Positions 34,911 through 41,928 of a stretch of 64,000 nt of DNA are shown one piece after another. The stretch comes from an uncultured Mobilibacterium sp. (lineage in GTDB: Bacteria > Bacillota > Clostridia > Peptostreptococcales > Anaerovoracaceae), in NCBI GenBank assembly GCA_947254375.1, contig CAMYCF010000003.1:62001-126000 (forward strand). The letters are read 5' to 3'. Below the pieces are notes generated by a model. It saw only the letters and a list, made by a program, of their open reading frames with translations, ran no database searches and was not told the DNA's origin. A program made the position numbers and the translations under genes. Numbering within the stretch: the first letter of the stretch is position 1; each line of letters starts with the position of its first letter.

Positions 34911-35441
34911 GGTAAAAAATCAAAATTGCTAAATGCACATTTTCTGCTATTTTTCAAAATGAAAAATCGGTCAAAAATTAACGATATTTTGTGCTATAAT
35001 GCAACTGTAGAAAAATATAAATATTCGAGACAGCCGACGAAAACACCGAATTTTAACGAATTGGGTGTTTTTTTAATGCCGCGATCAAGATCACGAAAAC
35101 GCTATAACTCTTGGAAACAAAGTGCTATAGCTTATGCAGCTTTTTAAGCCGACTCTATTTTAGACAGTAAAATAGAGGTGGGCAAAAGCAGCATACAAGA
35201 TATACCACTTTTGCCCGCTGCGCGGTCATAAGTGATATATCCTCCCTGCGGTCGCCCTGAGACAGTCAGGGTTGCCATCAGGTGGCTGCGCCCCCTTATG
35301 GATTGACCCCCGAAGGGCAGAGAATCGGTAAACCTCTTCTCTGCCTACGAGCCAAACTCTTCGAGTTTGGTCGGAAGGAATTGCATAAATGCAATTCCAT
35401 TATGAGGGCTACGCCCTCTGAACTATTGAAAGGAAAAAAAT
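34911..35441 (+). other. Hairpin-rich non-coding region, oriT candidate
   Basis: 531 nt with no convincing gene. It starts with a short promoter-terminator unit (34995-35074). Between 35153 and 35418 there are at least seven perfect inverted repeats: CTCTATTTT/AAAATAGAG, GGGCAAAAG/CTTTTGCCC, CCCTGA/TCAGGG, GGCAGAGA/TCTCTGCC, CCAAACTC/GAGTTTGG, GGAATTGCAT/ATGCAATTCC and GAGGGC/GCCCTC. A 12-bp pair with one mismatch (35199-35210, 35230-35241) also lies here. The relaxase gene begins at 35442. oriT sites of MobV systems lie beside mob and contain such repeats, so the region is the likely nick and transfer origin, possibly with a single-strand origin. Confidence 0.7.
34995..35074 (+). ncRNA. Candidate small RNA (~68 nt)
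   Basis: An extended -10 box (TG-C-TATAAT, 34992-35000) is followed 40 nt later by a terminator (AAAACACC / GGTGTTTT, 35040-35071, then TTT). The predicted transcript is ~35007-35074. It may be a regulatory RNA for replication or transfer. The -35 region is poor. Confidence 0.45.
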
Positions 35442-36257
35442 ATGGGAGCAAACAAAAAATTCGGTAGACAGGAAATCACAAATCAACTTCGTCATGTGTT
35501 ACGAGAAATTCAATATCCTAAAAACACCGATATAGATCCGGAAAGGACACATCTTAATTACTCGCTTACACCGATGAGATATTTATCACCGAAAGAATAT
35601 TTGAAGAAAAGGTTAAGCGAACTGCATATACATAATAATAAAGATCGAGTCATTTTAAGCGGTTGGATCATAACGAAGCCGAAAGAGCTGGATGAAAAAT
35701 ATGAGGAGAGATTTTTTGAAGCTTGCTATGAATTTTTAGAAAATCGATACGGCGGCGAAAAAAATGTAATAGCAGCCAATGTACATAAAGACGAATCGGG
35801 AGAACCTCATATGCATTTCCTTTTCACTCCGGTTGCAGAATATAAGCCTAATGACAATATGCTAAAAGTAATAGACTATGTTAGCGAGAATCCGAAAGCC
35901 AACAACACCGAGATAGCGGCGGCTTTAGGAATATCAAGGAAAACCGTCAGAAGGTACAGAGATGTGACGAAAGATGATATTAAGACTGAAAAGCTGTCAG
36001 CAAAAGCGGTGATAAATAAAAATGATCTCATCACATTTCATAAAGATTTGCAGAAGTATCTGAACAAGAAGGGGATCGATGCGAATATAAATTCAGGAAT
36101 AACAAAAGCACAGGGCGGAAATATGACGGTAAACCAGCTGAAAATGCAAAGAGAATATCTCTTGTCCCATGGAAGGGAGGTCGAGGATATCATAGAAAAT
36201 ATAGACCATGCACTAAATCAAGAGGATGAGACATTTTTGGGAGATATTAGTAGATAA
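35442..36257 (+). CDS. MobV/Pre-like relaxase
   Basis: 271 residues. Motif I-like R-T-H-L-N-Y-S-L-T-P (about 35-44) and the metal-binding motif E-P-H-M-H-F-L-F-T-P (about 121-130) match the plasmid mobilisation/recombination (Mob/Pre) family, which nicks oriT and pilots single strands. An HTH-like segment (about 145-172, NPKANNTEIAAALGISRKTVRRYRDV by motif) is inserted after the catalytic core. That is unusual and may give sequence specificity. It is shorter than pMV158 MobM. AGGAAAAAAAT precedes the ATG. Confidence 0.8.
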   Translation: MGANKKFGRQEITNQLRHVLREIQYPKNTDIDPERTHLNYSLTPMRYLSPKEYLKKRLSELHIHNNKDRVILSGWIITKPKELDEKYEERFFEACYEFLENRYGGEKNVIAANVHKDESGEPHMHFLFTPVAEYKPNDNMLKVIDYVSENPKANNTEIAAALGISRKTVRRYRDVTKDDIKTEKLSAKAVINKNDLITFHKDLQKYLNKKGIDANINSGITKAQGGNMTVNQLKMQREYLLSHGREVEDIIENIDHALNQEDETFLGDISR

Positions 36258-36271
36258 AGCAATCGCTTTAT
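36254..36271 (+). other. Short hairpin after the relaxase gene
   Basis: ATAAAGC-aatc-GCTTTAT, overlapping the relaxase stop, with no T-run. Confidence 0.35.
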
Positions 36272-36345
36272 ATGTTAAAATGCAATCATAGAAGCGATAT
36301 ACACATAAGACATAAAATACACCTTATATAAACGGGAGAGCAGCG

Positions 36346-36984
36346 ATGATAAGGACAATTATAAAATTTAGGGACGATATATCCGAGGATAAACGTGATG
36401 AGGATAAGAAACAGATAGAAGAAGCTTTTAAGAACAGCGAAGGCAAGATCGAGAATGTGAGTGCCGATCCGAAGATGATGATTTTTGAAGGCACGGAAGA
36501 TTATAGACCTTGCCTTGAGCTGGGTGTTCTTAAGTTCAGGCGTGATAGAGATTTCTTAGATAATACGGACTCCTGGATATGGATCGATGAGGAAAATCCG
36601 GACGAAGAATACAATATTTTGGAGCTTTTCTATAAGCGACTGGGTGTACCGGGTAAAGGCGTGAGTAAAACGAAACGAACGATCTTGACGTTCAAAGAAG
36701 GCATATCAGAGGATAGACTAATGGAGCTCAGGAAGAAAGTCGATGCAGCGTTCGTTAACAGAGCCGGATCGCTTAAAAACTTGAGTGATGATCCGAATGT
36801 GATGATTTTTGAAGATGAAACGGAGGCGTGCCTTTCTTTGGGATATTTAACTTTCTACAGGGACAGAGAGTTCTTGAACACGTTAGAATCCTGGGAATGG
36901 ATCGATGATGAGTCTCCGTGTGATAATGGTAGTATCCTTGAGACCTTCTTAAAACGATTGGAGAAGTCTAATGGGAAGAAATAG
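36346..36984 (+). CDS. Internally duplicated acidic protein upstream of vapD
   Basis: 212 residues made of two ~100-residue copies (about 1-100 and 108-207). Each reads R-T-I-(I/L)-x-F-(R/K)-x-x-I-S-E-D ... M-I-F-E-x-x-x-E ... C-L-x-L-G-x-L-x-F-x-R-D-R-(D/E)-F-L-(D/N) ... S-W-x-W-I-D. No family recognised. Its 3' end overlaps vapD by 14 nt, so the two are translationally coupled and it may be the VapD partner. Confidence 0.65.
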   Translation: MIRTIIKFRDDISEDKRDEDKKQIEEAFKNSEGKIENVSADPKMMIFEGTEDYRPCLELGVLKFRRDRDFLDNTDSWIWIDEENPDEEYNILELFYKRLGVPGKGVSKTKRTILTFKEGISEDRLMELRKKVDAAFVNRAGSLKNLSDDPNVMIFEDETEACLSLGYLTFYRDREFLNTLESWEWIDDESPCDNGSILETFLKRLEKSNGKK

Positions 36985-37318
36985 AAAACAGATAGCTTTT
37001 GATTTAGATACGAAGATGCTTGAACGATATTATCCTAAAGAATGCTGGACACATGCATACGATGATATAAAAAGACATATGATCGAAAACGGCTTTGAAC
37101 GGAAACAGGGATCGGTATATGTTTCAACACATCCTTTAACAGCGTTTGACATAGACGCAGTCTTAAAAGAGTTGGTTGAAAATCATGTGTGGCTTAACAA
37201 ATGTATGAGAGATTGTAAAGAAACAAATGTTGGTAAGGAATATGATAAAAATCAACTCTTCGATAAGAGTATAGAGATTGAACCAAGAGATAAGATCTTA
37301 AAGAAAGAAAAGAACTAG
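36971..37318 (+). CDS. vapD: VapD-family endoribonuclease
   Basis: 115 residues. 'RKQIAFDLDTKMLERYYP' at the N-terminus, then 'GFERKQGSVYVS', 'LKELVENHVWLNKCMRDC' and a C-terminal Lys/Glu tail match VapD, a Cas2-related ribonuclease that acts as a toxin in Haemophilus and Helicobacter. The catalytic Asp candidates in FDLD are present. The known antitoxin VapX is not obvious; the overlapping upstream gene is the candidate. Confidence 0.88.
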   Translation: MGRNRKQIAFDLDTKMLERYYPKECWTHAYDDIKRHMIENGFERKQGSVYVSTHPLTAFDIDAVLKELVENHVWLNKCMRDCKETNVGKEYDKNQLFDKSIEIEPRDKILKKEKN

Positions 37319-37352
37319 GAAATAGAGTTCGAGTTTTAAGGGGGAGGTAATG

Positions 37353-37898
37353 ATGAAAAAGAATATACCGGCTTTTGAAAAGCTTAAAAACAAGATCAAA
37401 GAAAATAAAAAAGTCGCTATTATTGCTACGATCGGCATTTGTGCTTTGATCCTGCTTGTAGGTGCAAGTATATATTCTATGAAAAACGATAAGCCGATAG
37501 GTAAGTCAAGCACCTATACGAGTGCGAAAGCTAAGGCGAAAACTGATAGCGAGTCAGACAAGAAAAAAGATGTTTCCGGAACAACTAAATCAGAGTCCAC
37601 TACTGCAAGCGGAGAAAAGAGTGCAGCATCGAAGGGAAAGCATTCGGGATCTTCTTCAAAAACAAGAGTTTGGGTCGTCGATAGGGCCGCGTGGACGGAA
37701 ACAATCTCCCATCAAAGTACTGTAACAAAGTATAAGTGTGGGAGCAAAATATTTGATGATTATGATTCGGGATATGCTTATTATGGCAGTGATGAACATA
37801 TAGCTGAAGGCGGAGGTTCATTGTATCCTATAGATGTGCCTGTAACAACGTATGAAACAGTACAGCATCCGGAGCAAGGACATTGGGAATATAGATAG
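37353..37898 (+). CDS. Membrane-anchored protein with Ser/Lys linker and C-terminal WVVD domain
   Basis: About 181 residues. N-terminal Lys-rich segment, one membrane helix (about 20-42), a Ser/Lys/Thr-rich linker (about 50-105) and a C-terminal domain starting R-V-W-V-V-D-R-A-A-W-T-E. That motif occurs in many Gram-positive ICE and surface proteins of unknown function. The second of two adjacent ATGs (37353) is better spaced from GGAGG. Confidence 0.6.
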   Translation: MKKNIPAFEKLKNKIKENKKVAIIATIGICALILLVGASIYSMKNDKPIGKSSTYTSAKAKAKTDSESDKKKDVSGTTKSESTTASGEKSAASKGKHSGSSSKTRVWVVDRAAWTETISHQSTVTKYKCGSKIFDDYDSGYAYYGSDEHIAEGGGSLYPIDVPVTTYETVQHPEQGHWEYR

Positions 37899-38197
37899 TT
37901 ATTGATATTGCGAAGAATAATGAGATATCGAGAGAGAAGTATATCGATGATGATGGTAAGCCTCTCTATGACTTAGCATTGTTTGATGCGCAGCATATCG
38001 GCATATTGGAAGATGAGAGTAATGCCTGCGACTGGGATAATCCAGCGGAAGTAAATGCAGATCCTTCGGGATATAAAATATGGGAGGGGTTAGATAAGCT
38101 AACTTTTACAAGATCGCATTATGGAAGAGATGAGATCGATCCGGCAGAAGAAACCGTTGAAAGGGATAAAAACGTGGAATTCGACATGGAAATGTAA
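37895..38197 (+). pseudogene. Open frame without a good start (possible gene remnant)
   Basis: A 100-codon open frame begins right behind the stop of the previous gene. The sequence is coding-like (Y-I-D-D-D-G-K-P-L-Y-D-L, then G-Y-K-I-W-E-G-L-D-K-L-T-F). Its only start candidates are an unsupported TTG (37979) and ATT (37901), with no ribosome-binding site. It may be a decayed gene, a frameshifted continuation of the upstream protein, or a coupled cistron. Confidence 0.35.
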
Positions 38198-38224
38198 TAC
38201 GAGGTAGATTTTATCGAGGGAACG

Positions 38225-38269
38225 ATGTATATGAGGACACGCAAAGAGTGTCCTCTTTTTGGTACATAA
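38225..38269 (+). CDS. Leader peptide (14 codons) across a terminator
   Basis: GAGGGA (38215-38220), then ATG at 38225. It encodes M-Y-M-R-T-R-K-E-C-P-L-F-G-T. The terminator hairpin 38233-38260 lies inside it, so translation of the leader would disrupt the hairpin. It precedes the surface-protein gene. Confidence 0.4.
   Translation: MYMRTRKECPLFGT
38233..38260 (+). terminator. Terminator or attenuator before the surface-protein gene
   Basis: Perfect 8-bp stem GAGGACAC / GTGTCCTC with a 7-nt loop and TTTTT. Confidence 0.85.
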
Positions 38270-38292
38270 AAATAAAGAAAAGGAGAAAGAAG

Positions 38293-40032
38293 ATGAAAAG
38301 AAATAAGTTATTGCACAAGTTGTTTTCGACAACACTAACGCTGATCATGATACTGTCGACTGTATACATGAGTTTTGCAGCAAGCGGTAGTGTTCAGTCT
38401 GCGTGGCAGATGCACTATGGAGGTGGAAGCAGCACATGGGGCTTTGTTGTGCAAGGTGACCTGGGAACTCATACGGGGACGTGCATGGACGCAAATAACC
38501 ACAGAATAGCAGTCGCCGGGACGGGATTGACCTTTTCGCGGCTCCCGCAAAACAGCGATCTGTGTAAGCTCGCATATGTGTCAAGAGGTATGCTGTCGTC
38601 CGATAAAGGACATTACGTAGTCGGAAGGGCGGCGTCATACCTTGCAGGTCATACAAGCTATGGCAACTATATTTATACAACTGACGTAAATAACCTTATA
38701 TATCGAGCGCAGCATGCTTCAACACCGCCGGCGGACTTTGAGGCATATATCGCCAGCCCGAGCAACGGGGGACAGGATATCCTGTTTTGGAGAGAAGTCC
38801 CTAAAGGCTATGCAAAAGTTATAAAGAAGGTCGCAAATGATAAATCGCTTACTGATTTGTGCCCGGAACACTATACTCTTGCAGGGGCGGAATACACGAT
38901 ATACAGCGATTCTGCGCTTACAACCAGCGTGGGGACGCTTACTACAAATGCAGCCGGAGAGACAAATGCTGTACAGGTAACGCCGGGAACATATTATGTG
39001 AAAGAGACGAAAGCACCTGAAGGATATATCAAAGATCCGCAGAAATATACCGTGAATGTTGCGGCAAACGCAACGGCAACCGTTGAATCTAAAGATGTTC
39101 CGAGGTTTGACCCTATGGATATTGTTCTATACAAAAAAGATGCGTCCGGAAACAATCTACCGCTTGAAGGCGCTGAATACACGATAAAGTATTACAACAA
39201 GGCGACGGACGATGTATCGGGAATGACGCCGTTAAGAACTTGGGTGCTTAGGACGAATAAAAAGGGACAGGCATTTATGCGTCCGGAGTATTTGGTCTCC
39301 GGCGATGAATTTTTCAAAAATGAGAAAGGCAGCGTAGTCGGATTGATCGGAACTTACTCTATCGAAGAAACCAAAGCTCCGAAAGGATTCATTAGGACAG
39401 AGGATGTGACCTTGTGTCACATAAAATCTACCGGATCAGATACGGGCGCACTCACGCAATATAACGTGCCTACGTTCAACGAGGAGGCTGTGCCGATCAT
39501 CAAGACGACTGCGGTAGACAAGAAGGATAATGATAAAACACTGAGACCGAAAGATAAACAGGTGATCCTGGATAAAGTTGAATATGATCGCTTGATCCCC
39601 GGGACGACATACAGGGCTGTCGGCTGGGTAATGGACAAAGACACCAAGAAGCCTCTTGTCATAGACGGCAAAGAGATAAAGAGCGAAAAAACCTTTACCG
39701 CCGACAAGACAAAAGGCAGCGTAGATCTTGAATATCCGCTTGTAGCCGACAAGCTCGATGGAAAGTACGTAGTCATATATACGGAACTGTACAGAGATAA
39801 CAAGCTGCTTGTGGAACACAAGGATATAAATGACAAAGGCGAGACAGTACGTTTTGCACCGCCTGCAAGAATGGATTTTGCATTCAGACAGATCAGCAGG
39901 GGACTAGGTGTAGGGACAGGTGACCAAACACAAATGATGTTCTATGTTTTGATCATGGTCGCGGCCGTTGGCGGGATCTATGTTTTGTTTGCGAGAAAGC
40001 CAAAAGGAGGAAAAGAGAATGATGAAAAATAA
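38293..40032 (+). CDS. VaFE/Cna_B-type surface-anchored protein
   Basis: About 579 residues. Signal peptide (about 1-30, ending F-A-A). The N-terminal domain (about 35-190) has a Cys in G-T-C-M-D-A that could be part of a thioester adhesin domain. Two SpaA/Cna_B isopeptide repeats follow, each with L-x-G-A-E-Y-T-I and (K/E)-E-T-K-A-P-x-G-(Y/F). Then comes a T-Q/VaFE repeat (about 420-530). The C-terminus has V-G-T-G-D, a membrane helix and a Lys-rich tail, a non-canonical sorting signal. A cell-surface adhesin for mating or host contact is likely. GGAG precedes the ATG at 38293. Confidence 0.82.
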   Translation: MKRNKLLHKLFSTTLTLIMILSTVYMSFAASGSVQSAWQMHYGGGSSTWGFVVQGDLGTHTGTCMDANNHRIAVAGTGLTFSRLPQNSDLCKLAYVSRGMLSSDKGHYVVGRAASYLAGHTSYGNYIYTTDVNNLIYRAQHASTPPADFEAYIASPSNGGQDILFWREVPKGYAKVIKKVANDKSLTDLCPEHYTLAGAEYTIYSDSALTTSVGTLTTNAAGETNAVQVTPGTYYVKETKAPEGYIKDPQKYTVNVAANATATVESKDVPRFDPMDIVLYKKDASGNNLPLEGAEYTIKYYNKATDDVSGMTPLRTWVLRTNKKGQAFMRPEYLVSGDEFFKNEKGSVVGLIGTYSIEETKAPKGFIRTEDVTLCHIKSTGSDTGALTQYNVPTFNEEAVPIIKTTAVDKKDNDKTLRPKDKQVILDKVEYDRLIPGTTYRAVGWVMDKDTKKPLVIDGKEIKSEKTFTADKTKGSVDLEYPLVADKLDGKYVVIYTELYRDNKLLVEHKDINDKGETVRFAPPARMDFAFRQISRGLGVGTGDQTQMMFYVLIMVAAVGGIYVLFARKPKGGKENDEK

Positions 40033-40957
40033 AAGAATTTCGTCCTTTTTTACGGTGATGCTTTGCGTGGCGATGATGACAATACTCGCTTGCCCGGAGA
40101 TCGCACACGCAGGGGAGAGCAGCAAGAATAAAAACAGCGTCATAGAAAAGCATAAGTTCCTGAGCAATAAGAGCAGCGGATTCAACTACCATGCAAAACA
40201 AAAGATCAAGAGGGGAAATAAGACGCTTGTCCTTAAAAGCATCAAATATGATGTTGTCAGGAAAAAGGGAAGTGTAAAAAAGAAGGTCAAATATTCTGAA
40301 CAGGAAGCGATCCCTGATACCGTAAATAAAACGGTAAAAGGCAAGGTCGTAAAGCTTAAAAAGGACAAGGTCGAGGATATATCCCTCCAGAAAGAGTATA
40401 CGGTTATAGGTGTAACCAGTAACACGCTGCCAAAGACACAGTCATTTGACGTGGACGGAAAAACCGTAGCCGGTACGTTGCAAAGCCTCAAGGGAATTAG
40501 ACGTTATACGGTTCCGTTTCGCGTAACGGGTGTATATACGGGCGACAAAGAAGCACAGGACGTTATCATACTAGGTAAGGAATATCCCGTTGAAACGGTA
40601 ACACCGGCATTCGAGGGATATGAACCGACACTTAAAAACTACCTCGGACTTGATGATACATATACATTCAGCGGCTCAAAATGGACGGGAGAGAGCCGGA
40701 ACGGGGATATGGTGACTCGGACTGCGGTATACACCGGAAATCGCCGTGTAGCGGATTATACGGGCATATATGAGGTGCGTATGAAAGAGGCTACGTATCT
40801 CAACGACCAAAGCGAGGTAGTCGCCATTTGTAAATATGCACCTAAATATCCATTGTGGGAAGTGTTGTGTGGAGCAGGCATTGCCGTGCTTGCAGTGGTA
40901 ATGGCGATTTTTATTGTATTAAAGAGAAAAAAGAGAAAAGCTGAAGATGAACAATAA
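40019..40957 (+). CDS. Secreted, C-terminally anchored surface protein
   Basis: 312 residues. Signal peptide (about 1-31, ending A-H-A-G), a Lys-rich extracellular domain of ~240 residues with beta-like repeats (K-K-D-K-V-E-D-I; Y-T-V-P-F-R-V-T-G-V-Y), and one C-terminal membrane helix (about 285-305) with a Lys/Arg tail. No family recognised. The start overlaps the adhesin gene by 14 nt, so they are made together. AGGAGG lies 8 nt before the ATG at 40019. Confidence 0.75.
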   Translation: MMKNKRISSFFTVMLCVAMMTILACPEIAHAGESSKNKNSVIEKHKFLSNKSSGFNYHAKQKIKRGNKTLVLKSIKYDVVRKKGSVKKKVKYSEQEAIPDTVNKTVKGKVVKLKKDKVEDISLQKEYTVIGVTSNTLPKTQSFDVDGKTVAGTLQSLKGIRRYTVPFRVTGVYTGDKEAQDVIILGKEYPVETVTPAFEGYEPTLKNYLGLDDTYTFSGSKWTGESRNGDMVTRTAVYTGNRRVADYTGIYEVRMKEATYLNDQSEVVAICKYAPKYPLWEVLCGAGIAVLAVVMAIFIVLKRKKRKAEDEQ

Positions 40958-40969
40958 GGGGGAACAATT

Positions 40970-41398
40970 ATGAAAGAGAATGGGAAAGAGAAAAATTTTG
41001 CGTATATCAAGATGCATAAAAGTTTTACGAGGACTGAAGACAGTAAGTTCGAGAATATACCTAAGTGGAATATGATGTATCTTCCAAAAGGTATAAAAAT
41101 CGGAGAAATGGACCTATCAGGTGGAGTTATCAATCCGATAGTTATGTATGAGGATAAATTTAATCCGAATATGATGGTCGCCCAATATGATAAAGATCGT
41201 CTTGAAGATAATGCAATCACAGTTAATTTACGAAAAGACGGTAAAAACTGGGAGAAGGTAAGAGTGGATGTAGATGTTTTGGCTTCTGCTGTTCATGAAG
41301 CAAATAAAGAATATTTGAAATCAAAGAAGGAAGTTCAGAAAGAAGAAGCCGTTACCGAAAATCTAGAAAAGAAACAGGAAGAAGAATATGTTCGGTAA
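40970..41398 (+). CDS. Hypothetical cytoplasmic protein of the transfer operon
   Basis: 142 residues with a Lys/Glu-rich C-terminal tail. The middle ('MDLSGGVINPIVMYEDKFNPNMMVAQYD') resembles a small domain often found in ICE transfer operons but without assigned function. GGGGGAAC precedes the start. Confidence 0.6.
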   Translation: MKENGKEKNFAYIKMHKSFTRTEDSKFENIPKWNMMYLPKGIKIGEMDLSGGVINPIVMYEDKFNPNMMVAQYDKDRLEDNAITVNLRKDGKNWEKVRVDVDVLASAVHEANKEYLKSKKEVQKEEAVTENLEKKQEEEYVR

Positions 41399-41434
41399 AA
41401 ACAAACATAGCTGTTTGAGAAAGGAGATAAAGTT

Positions 41435-41659
41435 ATGGGCGGAATAGCGAATGGATTATTGCAGGCTGCCGCAGCAGTTAAAACCTTAATAGTACCTGCG
41501 GCGGGATTGTTTCTTGTAGTTGTCGGAGTGTTGTCATTTATCCAGGGTCAAAACTGGAAAGAGGCCGTTAAAGAAAATGTCATGAAAGCATTAGCGGGCA
41601 TTTTTATCGGATATTTGGCGGCAGACATAGTCGCCACATTTATATCATGGGTTTCGTAA
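41435..41659 (+). CDS. VirB2/TrbC-like pilin-type membrane protein
   Basis: 74 residues with two hydrophobic helices (about 5-32 and 46-70) joined by a short polar loop (Q-G-Q-N-W-K-E). Size, topology and position upstream of the VirB4 ATPase match VirB2-like subunits of Gram-positive conjugation channels. AAAGGAG precedes the ATG. Confidence 0.65.
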   Translation: MGGIANGLLQAAAAVKTLIVPAAGLFLVVVGVLSFIQGQNWKEAVKENVMKALAGIFIGYLAADIVATFISWVS

Positions 41660-41669
41660 AAAGAGTATA

Positions 41670-41711
41670 ATGTACCGAGGAAGGCATATAGCCTTCCTCA
41701 TATTACATTAA
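41670..41711 (+). CDS. Possible leader peptide (13 codons) across a hairpin
   Basis: Encodes M-Y-R-G-R-H-I-A-F-L-I-L-H. The perfect 9-bp hairpin GAGGAAGGC / GCCTTCCTC (41677-41699) lies inside it. The ribosome-binding site is weak. Confidence 0.3.
   Translation: MYRGRHIAFLILH
41677..41699 (+). terminator. Hairpin between pilin-like gene and small coiled-coil gene
   Basis: Perfect 9-bp stem with a 5-nt loop. The T-run after it is poor, so it may be an attenuator or a processing site. Confidence 0.5.
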
Positions 41712-41730
41712 ATTCAAGGAGGAAAAGAAA

Positions 41731-41901
41731 ATGGCACCATGTGAAAGAGAAGCGTTGGAACAAGGAGTTGCAGACATAAGGAAAATTAAAATGCAGTTAG
41801 CGGCAGTTACACAGCAGCTTGTTGAACTCAATGCGCTTATAAGAGCTATGCTTTATGAAATTTACGAGCAGCAAGACTTGGCATCTCTTCACGAGGAATA
41901 A
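41731..41901 (+). CDS. Small helical protein (56 residues)
   Basis: AAGGAGG 7 nt before ATG. Encodes a single amphipathic helix with Leu/Ile heptads (about 15-48), a probable small coiled coil. It sits between the pilin-like gene and virB4-like gene. Unknown function. Confidence 0.55.
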   Translation: MAPCEREALEQGVADIRKIKMQLAAVTQQLVELNALIRAMLYEIYEQQDLASLHEE

Positions 41902-41928
41902 GCAATTTCCCGTAGAAAGGGGGACATT

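Noticed and set aside
35282..35467. 61-codon open frame overlapping the relaxase start
   Set aside because: It runs through several perfect hairpins and lacks a ribosome-binding site; the DNA structure explains the sequence better.
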